Assembly: GCA_963995525.1 (NCBI GenBank)
Contig: OZ023205.1
Span: 58,606,000 to 58,669,999, forward strand
Length of the DNA stretch: 64,000 bases
Reading direction: 5' to 3'
Source of the DNA: Escarpia spicata
Lineage: Eukaryota > Annelida > Polychaeta > Sabellida > Siboglinidae
The number at the start of each line of letters is the position of its first letter. Position 1 is the stretch's first letter. Positions 1-13,300 of this stretch are shown piece after piece. A program made the translations under genes and the position numbers. The notes under the pieces are model-generated. The model was not told where the DNA came from. It saw nothing but the letters and a program-made list of their open reading frames with translations, and ran no database searches.

Positions 1-2
1 CA

Positions 3-370
3 TATAGAAGAACACGCGGAGATATGGTAGAAGTATATAAACTGTTAAAAGGCAAGTATGATATGAATGTATCTATCATTGTCAGGTTATGCAAAGACTG
101 TGAAATAAAGAAAGGAACAAGGGGTCATAGTTTGAAATTATTCAAAGAACGTTCACATGTAAATACAAGAAAGGAGTTTTTTAATCAGAGTTACAAAAAT
201 GTGGAACAATTTACCAGAACAGGTAGTAAATGCACCTAGTATCAATTCATTTAAAAACCGCCTAGATAACCACTTGAGAATGGAAGAATTCCTCTACGAC
301 TACAAAGCCGCCTTGCCAGAAGCCGTAGAGCTTTTAAAGAAACAAGCGCAGATCTGACCACCGAGGCCAC
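3..370 (+). mobile_element. 3' end of a non-LTR retrotransposon (CR1/L2/Jockey-like)
   Basis: The first 230 bases encode the C-terminal tail of a LINE reverse-transcriptase polyprotein, cut by the window edge. Characteristic pieces are RRTRGDMVEVYKLL, TRGHSLKLF and, after a frame change near 195, WNNLPEQVV and SINSFKNRLD. This order is typical of the tail after the reverse-transcriptase domain in invertebrate CR1/L2/Jockey-type elements. The frame change and later stops show a dead copy. The clade is inferred from motif style only. Confidence 0.7.
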
Positions 371-706
371 CGCCTACGTTCAGAAACAACCTAAGTAAAC
401 CTAAGTAAGTTAGTAATTTATTAAAATAATGCTGATCCATTCTATTTGTTTCACTGCTGGTTGTGCCAATGATAGTCATCAATGTGGGCCTGTACCCCTG
501 CAAGTATTAGTTCATCTAGTGGCCAGCTAGTCCCCTATAAATTCCACCATCTAATATCAGTTGTAATTACCCATCTTAGCCAATCATCTGCAGTCTTGAA
601 GACAGGGCAGACAGGTCTCTGGATAAGCCCCCGTATTGCCATTGTTATACATTTGCATGTGCATTGAAACCAAAATGTTCACGCATCATTTGACGTGCGT
701 GCTCAC
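371..706. other. No recognisable feature
   Basis: I see no gene or mobile element here. Short open frames exist on both strands without recognisable motifs. The right edge abuts a possible minus-strand splice donor at 701-706. Confidence 0.4.
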
Positions 707-865
707 CTTTAACAGTGTTACGCATGACTGACGTGTAGTATTCCATCTTCACCGGCTGTGGTGCTGTGTGCGGTGGCTGTGACAGACTGCCCCCGACTGC
801 GTGGATCATGCTGCTCTGTTGTGGCTGCTGCTGTGGTGATGATGTTGGTGAACTTGTTGTACTCT
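707..865 (-). CDS. Possible internal exon of an unidentified gene (Q/S/P-rich)
   Basis: Read on the minus strand, an open stretch runs from an acceptor-like TTTGTAG (reverse complement of 866-872) to a donor-like AAAG|GTGAGC with its GT at 706-705. It encodes a Ser/Thr/Pro/Gln-rich segment containing SSPQQQPQQSS, followed by a denser part with MEYYTSVMRNTVK. The composition and the strong donor suggest a real exon, but I do not recognise the family and find no partner exons nearby. The exon could begin further right, since the frame stays open to about 1,127. FBXO7 lies to the right in the opposite orientation. Confidence 0.35.
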
Positions 866-2465
866 CTACAAACACACAGTCGTCATTACTGAACACGACA
901 AAGTCGGACAAACTCAACCGCAACATTTGGGCCAGGTGAGAGAGAGATAGGCCAAAAGTGAAGCGCCAGGGTTTAGTAATGAAATGCCAACCACAATATG
1001 CAAGAATATGGTGATTACTCTGTGGATAAAATATAGTTTTATTGTGGTAGCCGTTATGACTATAATTACAATAACTTTGCCTACGACAAAGCTGCATCAA
1101 TATAATGTTTTGTAATGATCTTGACACCCTTCATGCACATAATACAGCACATTATAGGAACATGCATTTATTTTTCTAGTGATGTCTTTTAAGCACATTA
1201 CTTAACATGGTTCCAGTAACTTTCTGGACCCATTTATGACAAGTTTGTCTTAAAATAATTATTAAATACTGATGTTTGTTGGGAATTGGGTCCACGTAAA
1301 CAGAACACATCTGATCATTCAGGATATAGTAAATTCATTAATCAAAAACTAGAATCAATTACACATTCCAAACATGTACATATAAGGACATATTTAATAA
1401 CAATTTCATCACTGACGTTTTTATGGTCATCAAAATTATGACCATTTATCTGTGGTAAATTATGTCGAGGATATAAATTAAATTATTTTATGTGCATACT
1501 CATCACATATTAAACAATAAGCTTGCTATTGTCATACTATACAGCATGTCTAACAACCACCCCTTCCATTGATAGATCAATTCTTTTATACACATTATGC
1601 CATTTAAAAGAAATGTTTTCAACACAGTTTCCATCATCTAAATTAACAGGTTCATTACTAGTTTTTTTTCAAAAACAACACTATCAACCCATCATACAAT
1701 TGTCTCTGCAGCTGCTGCCATTCAAATAGATTTATGTTGCTGTGCAAAATATGAGAGTACAAATAGTTTTTTAGAGCAAGAATAATATTTAACTAATAAA
1801 TATCCTAAACACATAATGATACAAATAAACCTAGAATGTACAGTACAAATGGGTTATATAGGAGAATTTGTGAAATATTTCTGTGAAATTTCTAGATAGG
1901 ACTGGGGAATTTACATTAACTGGATTAGAATTTAAAAAATCAGTTGACTTGCTGAGATTGGGTGATCACATCACAAATGTAATTGCCTGTACATAATTAA
2001 TGTTAAAATCTGTATTATTTTTAATACAATTACTTTGACATGAGTGTAACTGATTACTTATGTATGTAATACTATCAGATTACTTGTAATCATTGTTACA
2101 TAAACAACTTGGCCGTTATATACACGTTCTAAAAAAATACAGATATAGAATAAGATATAGAATAACCTGCTACAAAATTATGGAACTAAAGCAAAAGGTA
2201 TGATTTTTAGTGGAATTTAGTCATATTTACTGACTGCTTGCATTGTAGCACTTTTGAACCTGGACAACTTACATATTCATACACAAGACAGAGGTAATCA
2301 CCATTGCAATCTTAATAACGATTGATTACTTTTGTAATGTAATCATGTAATATTAGTTCGCATTTTACCTGGTCAATGTAATTGATTATGGTTACTCTAA
2401 AACAATTAGCATATATTGTGTACACAGGATTATTGAGTACGATTATTATATCTCTGTTTGTATGC
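866..2465. other. AT-rich gene-free stretch
   Basis: No coding region, RNA gene or clear mobile element is visible. The sequence is AT-rich, with several GATTACTT/GTAATC-like words between about 1,980 and 2,400 that look like an eroded repeat. Confidence 0.4.
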
Positions 2466-2473
2466 TTACAAAC

Positions 2474-3127
2474 CAGGTTTGAACGGTTTTAACCACCCAG
2501 TTTTAACCGCCCGGTTTTACCGGGCTCATTTTCCCCTGAAAAGTGGTCAAAACCCAGTCAAAACATAATTTAGTGATAATTTTTTGCAATATTTCTGTAA
2601 TTAATTGTTAATCACTATAAAAAACAATGCAAGTGTCAAAATATATGTTCGGTATGAATAAGAAACAAGATATCTTGAGGTACTATTGCTCATTGTATTC
2701 AAATCAAGCTCATGCAAAAAGTAGACCATCATTTTCAACAATACGTGTAAATATGTCAGAGTGGTAATCAATGGAAAACATAAAACTAAAAAAGTATTAC
2801 ATGGTCCATGCTCTGTTGTTGGTCCTGTTTTATTCTTCAGATTAACCAATTCAATTTGTGTTTTCAAAAGATAGCCTATCTATGTTCTCATGATTTATGA
2901 TTACAGATACATGGAACATTTACCCTTACAATATCTATAAGTTTTAATTAACTAGTTTTAGGGCAATATTCTCAGTAACATATCAGTGCGATGTAGTTGA
3001 TATTTTATTTGATGTAAGTGTACTCGTTGTTAAAATCATACAATAGTGCATAGCAATTTAAATTACATAAGTATTAATAGGTTTTGGCCGATTTTGACCG
3101 GTTTTAACCGGCTAGAGTGCAACCCTG
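2474..3127. mobile_element. Non-autonomous hAT-like DNA transposon, 654 bp
   Basis: The element starts CAGGTTTGAAC and ends as the inverse of CAGGGTTGCAC. It is flanked by an exact 8-bp direct repeat, TTACAAAC, at 2,466-2,473 and 3,128-3,135. An 8-bp target duplication with CAGGG-type ends is the hallmark of the hAT superfamily. Inside each end lie subterminal inverted motifs of the GGTTTTAACCG type. No transposase frame is present, so it would depend on an enzyme made elsewhere. The left and right ends differ at a few positions, so the insertion is not very recent. Confidence 0.75.
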
Positions 3128-3135
3128 TTACAAAC

Positions 3136-3599
3136 AATACAAATGGTGTAACTTGCTGCAATAGTTTTATTCATACATAATTAAGTAAATTTTTTGAAAT
3201 TCTATTTCTAGTTGATAGTCACAGAACTGCTGAACATTACCCAGCAATGTTATGTCGTAACTCATATCACTGAGATATCATGTTAAAATATATTCCATAC
3301 GTACATACCTTTTTGATAATTGTAATATCCAATAATGGACGTTGGAATATGCAATCAAGTTTTTATATACAAATACACATTCCACAATATATATATATTT
3401 CTCTTACGTTCACTTGTGTTAATTGTAAGCATGTGTTAATTATAGTTGTCTTGAATTTGGAAACCAAATACACCAACATTGAAGAGCCTTGCATTTAACG
3501 ACAATATTGCCAACATGCGTGTTTAGAATTAGAATGTTTTGTTTACAATTTGAACATATCAAGGTTACAACATTCAAATTACAAACACGTTTCGAAACA
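3136..3599. other. AT-rich stretch, nothing recognised
   Basis: Only short AT-rich open frames are present; no gene, repeat unit or transposon end is recognised. Confidence 0.4.
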
Positions 3600-4700
3600 T
3601 CAGTACACCAAACAGAAAAACAAACTCTTCCTCAACATATTTTCCATGTTGGGCCTATCTCAAATGGTCACTTTCCCGACAAGACTTGACAACATCCTAG
3701 ATGTCTTCCTCACGAACCAGCCATCCCTCGTCAACAGATGCGAATCAGTACACGGGGTCAGTGATCACGATGCAGCCATATATATAAATTCGGACATATT
3801 ACCAAAAAAGACAAAGACATATCCAGCGGAAGATCCACATCTGGAGGAAAGCAGACACCGAGCAGAGTCAAGAAGAGCTAGCAACATTTGCTGATGAATT
3901 GCAAACCCAACACAATCCAGACACACCTAAGAAAATACTGTGGGCATTGCTAACTGCCAAAACGTATTATCTAATCGCGTCCCTACAAGACTGTCTTCCC
4001 AATGTTACAACCAACCCTGGGCCAATGGCATAATTACAAACTTGTCATGAAAGAAAAAGAAATACTTCAAGCAGGCCCAGTGTACCACATGTGCCCATGA
4101 CATGGCAAAATATCGAGAAATAAAAAAGCTTGCCCAATCAGAGTGCCGAAATATATATCAATTCCATGATAGGCGAAAACAATAAAAATTAGGGAAATCT
4201 AAAGAAGTTTCATCAAAAGCAAAAAGAAGGACAACAGCAGAGTAGCCTCACTCACGAAGAATGGCACTGTCCACAGCGATAGCCAGACTAAAGCTGACAT
4301 TCTTAATATGCAGTTCTCATCACTCTTCACCGACGGAGACACGAGCAATGCACCGAGCCTTGGAATGAGCCCATACAGTGCGTCCTGAAAGACTATGCTG
4401 CAGAACTTGCACCAGTGCTAACACTCATCTACCAGGCATCACTCAACCAAGGTACAGTACCAGCAGACTGGAAGCACGCCTGGGTCATACCAGTATACAA
4501 GAAGGGAACAAGAACTACTGCTTCAAACTATAGACCCATATCCCTCACGAGCATCTCCTGCAAGACATTGGAACACATCATACACAGTAACTTAATGGAC
4601 CACTTGGAACATCATAACATCCTATCTGGGTTTTGCAAACGTAGGTCCTGTGAAACCCAACTCATCCTACCTGTACCTGGTTATTGCATGAATGCATGTG
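3600..4700 (+). mobile_element. Decayed LINE fragment: endonuclease end and reverse-transcriptase start
   Basis: Around 3,650-3,800 the translation gives VTFPTRLDNILDVFLTN and GVSDHDAAIYI, the end of an apurinic-like endonuclease domain with its SDH motif. Around 4,400-4,670 another frame gives PADWKHAWVIPVYKKG and ASNYRPISLTSISCK, the opening motifs of a LINE reverse transcriptase. Frame changes and stops separate them and the catalytic core is missing, so this is an inactive fragment. It is a different family from the LINE at 43.3 kb. Confidence 0.8.
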
Positions 4701-4739
4701 TAATGTATTACCCTGTTAGACGTACTAGTATAAATTAAA

Positions 4740-6129
4740 AAAATCATGAATATGTCAATAAACAATATTATATTGATAATGTAAACGAAATAATTAATAA
4801 ACACAAACAAACATGCCCCCAGACACGTACTGGGCATCCCTTTCAGGCTTTTAATTTAAAACGTCAGATATGCGAGTATTTTTTGATGATACAATACACA
4901 ATAAATCGTCTTCTGTGTATGGGTATCTATTGAAGTTTAAATAAGAGTCTTACACGGCCTGTAAATACTCGTAGATATGTACACCACGAGTCTGTGTGTA
5001 CCCGTAAACGCGATCACCTATTGACTGTACTGCCAATGCCAATGGCAATGGCAATGAACTCAATAACGTCGATTCCACAACACGGCGACAGCATTTCTAC
5101 TTGAGTTCGACATTGGCATAAGGCCAACTTCGGTTAAAGTACTCCATCTTGATACAATAAGTACAATATCTCTGGAACCTGTGGCATGATGTTTTAGGTA
5201 TTTAGACAACGTTGACGGCTACTTACTTTGAGAAATGTGATGTTGTTTCGCGACCGATTAATCGGAATGTTGGCCTACCACGTCCTCGATTTGGACCGAC
5301 CGCTACGCTGCTAGAGATTTGTTCGCTATCATTAGCCGAGAATGTACTCGTTTATGATTAACTGTACGCGTGTGTCAACTTTACACGTTGGGCAAACGCA
5401 TCGGTAATAAGAAACTGCATACAAGAGGGTCATCAAAACAAAAGTTTGCCACATTAGGAGCAACTTACTGTGAGTCATTGTGAAACTTCCGGGTGTGGTT
5501 CTTTAGGACAAGGGAACTCCTTTAGCCTGACGTCATATCTGACCACGTGACCATTACGTACGTTGCCAAATTTAGCAGAACCCATTCGCGCCTCGACAGA
5601 AATGCTAGTAATGCACCTTGCCCATTATATCCGGAAAGTTTAGATATGCTTGAGAAGAACATTACACCCCCGTACTGGGGTATTTTGTAATTATTTTTTT
5701 AAAGCGTCTTCATATCAGAATTAACTGACAGGCAATATTTCACAATGTTTTAATACAATAATAAATGTGTTTAAAGTAATAGTTATATAAATTATATTAA
5801 CAAATATATATTTTTGTATAATATATGTAATTTATATATATATATATATATATATAAATAATGCATATATATATATATATATTATATATATTCAATTCAA
5901 TAGCTTTAATTCAGACTCAACAGGGCGCATACATATAACATAGTATATGTGGAACTGGGGTCCATTATGATGGTGTCAGGCAGACATTATAACATAATAC
6001 ATTCTTACCTGCTGCCTTATACATTTATACAGTTGTTTCTGTCAAGTATTCAAATGTAATAGCTTGTTCCAGTGTTTACGTATCCTGGAAGTAAAACTTA
6101 AACTGGTAGCTATAGATCAATGTGTATCC
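4740..6129. other. Gene-free stretch with a TA-rich microsatellite
   Basis: No gene is visible. A run of TA dinucleotides lies at about 5,815-5,895. Around 5,030-5,060 there is a short run of GCCAATG/GGCAATG words. The rest looks like ordinary intergenic DNA. Confidence 0.45.
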
Positions 6130-6600
6130 TTTATAATTTAGTTAACAGAACTATCAAGTCTACACATAAATCTATACACCATGTTCCTAATTACAGATTG
6201 GCAGCATTGTACATCAAACAGAGTGCATAAAAAACTGGTACTTTCGTATTTGGATATACCAAGGTCCAAGAAACAGCTTAAAATATTACGATATGCAATA
6301 TGTAAACTATTTATAGTGGATTTCTTGTAATTCCACCAGAGTTGTACCGCATACATAGGAGAGCAATATGAATGAAACAGTGCAAGTTTCACCTCTAATT
6401 ATGGAGCACATATTAAACTTATATAATTCATTATTCAATATAACATTCCCTTGGGCGTATAAAGTTCTATGTTGTCTATTAATATCATCAGAAAGATCAT
6501 CCATAATATAGTGTCCAAGATACTTATACGTAACAACATGTAAATTTATTCCTTTTAGCTTAAAGTCAGGAAGAGAACATCCTTTTTAGTGTCAGTGAGC
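6130..6600 (-). mobile_element. Decayed LINE fragment (reverse-transcriptase C-terminal region)
   Basis: The minus strand encodes, in two overlapping frames, DDINRQHRTLYAQGN followed by LFHSYCSPMYAVQLWWNYKK, RNILSCFLDLG and SVIRNMVYRFMCRLDSS. This is the region after the catalytic domain in a LINE polyprotein widespread in marine invertebrates. The frame breaks mark it as inactive. No 5' part is present. Confidence 0.7.
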
Positions 6601-7325
6601 ACTTTTCTTGGCATTGTATTTTACATCATGACTCGTTCAAAATTTCTCACATTCAAAATGTCTCGTATTCATGCAATAACTGACATAGTCCAGCTGATGA
6701 TGGCGATATCAAGACCAAGTCACAGCACAGCATACATTAATTTATGTGATTAATCAAATGTCCATTCACATTACAATCAATTATATATATAATTATATAT
6801 ATATAATTTTAAATAATACATTTAAAAAGTACAAAAATTAAGATAAAAATATAGGTGTGTGTTTATATATTATGTGTGTGTGTGTGCGTGCGCGTGATAT
6901 GTTAATACTACTAAGACTACACTAGTATTAACGTCTATACATATAGTTACGTACTAACCAATACATTGAATACTTAAGTTATGACGTTATGTAATGCAGT
7001 GGCACGTATTGGGGCAATTTAACTCTGCCCCGGCATTCGGTAATTTTATGATGCTGCTCCTCTTGCTCTGTAGAATTATGCTTATCATTAATGTTTAGGC
7101 CGTGATTCAACGACATGTTACTTTTGCCCCTGTGTGTCTGTGTGTGTTACACATTATTGTAGTCTCTTCCAAAAGAAAATGTCAGTTTAACACAGCAGCG
7201 ACTATTTCACTTTACACTATCGGAACACATAAGTCGGTGTCGCGTGTAATGGTGTTGCGACGAAAGATCATGGCGATGCCGTTGGTTCAGCGACCGGTTA
7301 TTTGCTGCTAATATCACATGGAAGA
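6601..7325 (+). promoter_or_regulatory. Upstream region of FBXO7, with a TG microsatellite
   Basis: This 0.7 kb precedes the FBXO7 start codon and should hold its 5' untranslated region and promoter. A short TG/CG-rich microsatellite lies at about 6,875-6,897. I see no convincing TATA box at a fixed distance and cannot place the transcription start. Confidence 0.3.
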
Positions 7326-10300
7326 ATGAAGTTGCGGGTACGCTTAGAGAGAAGAACTGTTGTGTGTAGCCTTGACGATTCGCATGGCGAACCAACGGTG
7401 ATATCAACGAAGGAAGAAGTTAGAAACCAATTTGAATTAGCAGAGTAAGCATTAGACTTGTCATGCAGTGATGTTGTCCTTGTTGACATAAAGTCATAAT
7501 CATAATGTTGTCACTTCACACTGACTGACCAAAGCCATCTCGGGATCCACATCACATAACGCTACTGTTTCTGTATGGAACTAGTCAATACAAGCCATAT
7601 TAATGCATCATTTCTCGATGACTTGCCATTTAGTATAAATTACGGTATTTATAGTAATTAAATGTAAAACAATACCGCGTTTTCTATCATCACGCACGAT
7701 CACACCGTATTACGTATAACATTAACAAGTCGGGATTTTTCCTAGAAACGGTGTAATTGATTTGTTGTTAACATCGACATTGTCCGTCAAATATGGGTAT
7801 CGTCGATCAATAGACGTATCTTACCTATGGCTATGCTGGAATTTGTGTCACTGTATTGACACATTGTCTTCTTGGGCTGTAACTGTAAGGCTAAAGTAAA
7901 CGTGATGCTACATAATTCATTCAATCTTCGCCGGGAACATGTTGTCGTTGACTCCTGGTGAAGTAATCCGTGATGCAGAGATGCAGGTCAACCCGAGCAA
8001 GGTGCTGTTGCCAGCGCTGGTCATTCACTCTATTCAGCTCTGTGTGTGAGACGGAAGCAACGTGACGTCGATATTCCATTGTTGCCACGGCAACGTTGAC
8101 GTACTGATTGCCAGGTGCTATTGGGTATAATAGATCTTTGTCGACGATGCACTCTAGCATCTCTAGTCTCTCTTACTCTGGTCTAAATCAGTGTTCATAA
8201 TACCACCATTTTGGAAGTTGTCTATTTTTTTTTTATCAATTCTACAATACCAAATATACCACTTATCACCTCAAATGATAATGTAGATGAATGGTTTACA
8301 TTGGTGGGTCCTGGTAATGAAGGCTGCAGCACTAATTTAATGAGTTGGTGGGATTGAGTTAAAAGCATGTACATGTGGCTAAGCTATGCTTACGAATATT
8401 ATCCCAATATTTACACTAACATATTTTCATAACATGTGACAAACCATAATATTTACAGCTTGCTGCCCTGCCTCCATTCAATAGAATGTAGAATCAAACA
8501 TGTCAGAGGTGACATTATTGTATTGCCAGAAACTACATGTTTTAAGACTACTTGGACATATTTGAAAACACTACAAATCTGGCACTCCAATCTCATTCAC
8601 ACCACAAATATATTAATAATTCATCAGCCTGCCAGGCTTTGTGATTGATAATACCTTGCCAGCCATGTAAGATCAGTTGAATGCTGTGGCAAGTGGCTGG
8701 AGTTTTGAAATCATTTTGGGTTACCCCACTTTGAGAACACGCTTAAACGTACATTGTTTGGGTTTTTCTCAAGATAATTTCACTGTTTCATCCCAGGTGG
8801 CACCAGTGTTAACTTATGCACCAGATGGCATCAGCGTTTGTATACAATCTGTTGTCTGCAGAGAAACCACCATGTCATTCCTAGTCCTAGTTGCATAATA
8901 CGTATACGTTCAGGTCAACTATTTGTGGTTGCCACTTGTTTTATTTTAAAACTACTTATGTGTCATCCATTGGAGACAAGTTGACAGTGGTGGGGAGGCA
9001 ACCAATCAACACTGCAGATGTGCACTAAACATTCTTTAAAACACAGTTGGTAAATACATAATTTCTGCAATATTAAAAACCATGAAGCATCAATTTGTAT
9101 CCAATCTGTTTTTTTGACAATTTAAATTCTTATTTCAGCGTGCCATTTAGCCTGAGTCTAAACAGCTGCGACTTGCTGGACGAAGATGCCAATGCGACCT
9201 TGAGCAACCTTGGGATCGTCTCTGGTGACCTCATCTTTGTCGTGATTGCCAACAACCAGGATAGGGGAGAGAGACAGAATGACAGTCACAACAGGGTGCC
9301 TGACGCCGGTGCTGCAGAGGCACGGATGGAAGGTATGGAGACAGCACAAGACGATGGAAAAATGCTGGTCACTGACTGTCCATCCACGGGACTTGCGGCG
9401 TCTCACAGCCAAGGACTGACCATCACCGCCAGTGAGAACCCAGACGAACTCCTCATTCACGATGTCGAGGCCATCCATGATGCCATGTCGAACCGGTACC
9501 TACATGAGCCTATGTTCATCCGTGAGTCAACTGGCACGGCAGTGCCACAGACTCTGCGTGCTATTGTAGAGAGTGGAGACATTGATAACTCTCACGATGC
9601 ACTCTGCTCGGTGCTGCATCTGCTCATGTTGGAGGCAGGCTTTCATTCATCGGTATGTATTTCTGAAGTACTTGTTAATTATTAATAATGACATCTTTTG
9701 TTCTTGTATAACAGTCGTGTCTGCACAGTGAGATGCTCATGACGCTTGCTCAAAATTTGACTACTAAATCAGTTGAGTCTGTAAGTACAGCGATAATTTG
9801 AAAGTAATCAAGTTTATTATTATAGTTCTTGTAAAACCATTATTCTAAGTGATTCTCATAAATATCATAAGATTAATGTCGTAAAGATTATAACAGTTGT
9901 ATCATAGGTATCATAAAATGAGCAAATATCATAAGATCATTTTTAAGATGTTGTTGAAACATCATAACTTTAGAAAAATCAAAAATTATACTTAGATTAA
10001 TGTCATAAAATAGAATAATTTTCATAAATAGTATAAAATCAGAATCACACATTTGTAATTCTAAATTCGTTATCACAAATATTCTAAAAATACATTAATA
10101 ATATATTCAAAAGTCATTATTTCAATAGCAAATATCCACATTCTACAACAAATCTTATTTTAAGTTCACTTTGAAGAGATGTGATTTTGTTATTAATTAA
10201 AGATCTATGTTTATTTTCTCCAGCCATCGGCAGGGAGTGAGGAGAAGCTGTTGACTAGGATGCCTCGAGACTGGAAGTGTCCAGGGACTTACAGACTGAA

Positions 10301-13300
10301 CTACGAGCACCCGGCTTGTGAAGGCACCAGCTTCCAACTACTGTGTGTGCCCCTTGGTACCGCCATCATGTTACATGGTGAGACCAACCGACAGGTGTAC
10401 AGCACTGTCTCTAAGATGTACACGTACAACAGTGTATCTAACAGTGTACAATGCTCTCTAACAGTGTACAAGTCTATCTGGTGTACAGCAGTTTCTATAA
10501 TATACATGGTGGCTCTATAGTGTACATCATTCTATGGTGTACAACACAATGTCTATGATGTACAGTAATTTATCTAACAATGTACAGCACTTTCTAACAG
10601 TGTACAACAGTCTCTCTGGCGTACAACAGTTCCTATAGTGTACATGGTGGCTCTATGGTGTACACTACAGTGTACAACATGATGTCTACAATGCTATGTC
10701 TCAACACTTGATTGTACAATGTATGATACTATGTCTGTATAGTATACAACACAAGGTCTGTACAGTGTGTAACATTGTTTCTAATGTACACCAGTGACTC
10801 TACAATGCACAGCACAATTTTGTATAGGAAGAGTCCAATGTCTATCTGTCACAAAGTTGGACAAGTATTGCAACTGCACATATGCTGTGACTAGACACCT
10901 GCTGTGAACCACTTGCATTTCTTTCTGTCATAAGAACCATTTTTGAATGTATTTAAGGAGACATACATGCTTTGTGAACCCACCTCTAATTCACAGTCCA
11001 TGTAGTCAGGTAGCAATCAGATCCACAATTCCCTGCTGTAGTCAGGTAGCAATCAGACCCACAGTTCCCTGCTGTAGTCAGGTAGCAATAAGACCCACAG
11101 TTCCCTGCTGTACTCAGGTAGCAATAAGACTCACAGTTCCCTGCTGTAGTCAGGTAGCTATAAGACTCACAGTTCTCTGCTGTAGTCAGGTAGCAATAAG
11201 ACACACAGTTCCCTGCTGTAGTCAGGTTGCAATAAGACCCACATTTCTCTGCTGTAGTCAGGTAGCAATAAGACTCTCAATTCCCTGCTGTACTCCGGTA
11301 GCAATAAGACTCACAGTTCCCTGCTGTACTCAGGTAGCGATAAGACTCACAGTTCCCTGCTGTAGTCAGGTAGCAATAAGACACACAGTTCTCTGCTGTA
11401 GTCAGGTAGTAATAAGACTCACAGTTCCCTGCTGTAGTCGGGTAGCAATGACTCACAGTTCCCTGCTGTAGTCGGGTAGCAATAAGACCCACAGTTCTCT
11501 GCTGTAGTCAGGTAGCAATAAGACTCAAAGTTCCCTGCTGTAGTCAGGTAGCAATAAGACCCACAGTTCTCTGCTGTAGTCAAGTAGCAATAAGACTCAC
11601 AGTTCCTTGCTGTAGTCAGGTAGCAATAGACTCACAGTTCCCTACTGTAGTCAGGTAGCAATAAGACCCACAGTTCCCTGCTGTAGTCAGGTAGCAATAA
11701 GACTCACAGTTCTCTGCTGTAGTCAGGTAGCCATAGACTCACAGTTCCCTACTGTAGTCAGGTAGCAATAAGACCCACAGTTCCCTGCTGTAGTCAGGTA
11801 GCAATAAGACACACAGTTCTCTGCTGTAGTCAAGTAGCAATAAGACTCACAGTTCCTTGCTGTAGTCAGGTAGCAATAGACTCACAGTTCCCTACTGTAG
11901 TCAGGTAGCAATAAGACCCACAGTTCCCTGCTGTAGTCAGGTAGCAATAAGACTCACAGTTCTCTGCTGTAGTCAGGTAGCCATAGACTCACAGTTCCCT
12001 ACTGTAGTCAGGTAGCAATAAGACCCACAGTTCCCTGCTGTAGTCAGGTAGCAATAAGATACACAGTTCTCTGCTGTAGTCATGTAGCAATAAGACTCAC
12101 AGTTCCCTGCTGTAGTCAGGTAGCAATAAGACTCACATTCCCTGCTGTAGTCAGGATGCAATAAGACTCACAGTTCCCTACTGTAGTCAGGTAGCAATAC
12201 GACCCACAGTTCCCTGCTGTAGTCAGGTAGCAATAAGACTCAAAGTTCCCTACTGTAGTCAGGTAGCAATAAGACCCACAGTTCCCTGCTGTAGTCAGGT
12301 AGCAATAAGACCCACAGTTCCCTGCTGTAGTCAGGTAGCAATAAGACACACAGTTCTCTGCTGTAGTCAAGTAGCAATAAGACTCACAGTTCCTTGCTGT
12401 AGTCAGGTAGCAATAGACTCACAGTTCCCTACTGTAGTCAGGTAGCAATAAGACCCACAGTTCCCTGCTGTAGTCAGGTAGCAATAAGACTCACAGTTCT
12501 CTGCTGTAGTCAGGTAGCCATAGACTCACAGTTCCCTACTGTAGTCAGGTAGCAATAAGACCCACAGTTCCCTGCTGTAGTCAGGTAGCAATAAGATACA
12601 CAGTTCTCTGCTGTAGTCATGTAGCAATAAGACTCACAGTTCCCTGCTGTAGTCAGGTAGCAATAAGACTCACATTCCCTGCTGTAGTCAGGATGCAATA
12701 AGACTCACAGTTCCCTACTGTAGTCAGGTAGCAATACGACCCACAGTTCCCTGCTGTAGTCAGGTAGCAATAAGACTCAAAGTTCCCTACTGTAGTCAGG
12801 TAGCAATAAGACCCACAGTTCCCTGCTGTAGTCAGGTAGCAATAAGACCCACAGTTCCCTGCTGTAGTCAGGTAGCAATAAGACTCACAGTTCCCTGCTG
12901 TAGTCAGGTAGCAATAAGACCCACAGTTCCCTGCTGTAGTCAGGTAGCAATAATACTCACAGTTCCCTGCTGTAGTCAGGTAGCAATAAGACTCAAAGTT
13001 CCCTACTGTAGTCAGGTAGCAATAAGACCCATAGTTCCCTACTGTAGTCAGGTAGCAATAAGACTCAAAGTTCCCTACTGTAGTCAGGTAGCAATAAGAC
13101 CCACAGTTCCCTGCTGTAGTCAGGTAGCAATAAGACCCACAGTTCCCTGCTGTAGTCAGGTAGCAATAAGACCCACATTTCCCTGCTGTAGTCAGGTAGC
13201 AATAAGACTCACAGTTCCCTGCTGTAGTCAGGTAGCAATAAGACTCAAAGTTCCCTACTGTAGTCAGGTAGCAATAAGACCCACAGTTCCCTGCTGTAGT

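Noticed and set aside
7921..8160. 79-codon minus-strand frame in FBXO7 intron 1
   Set aside because: No recognisable family; the FBXO7 splice phases already join correctly across this intron, and no second gene is supported.
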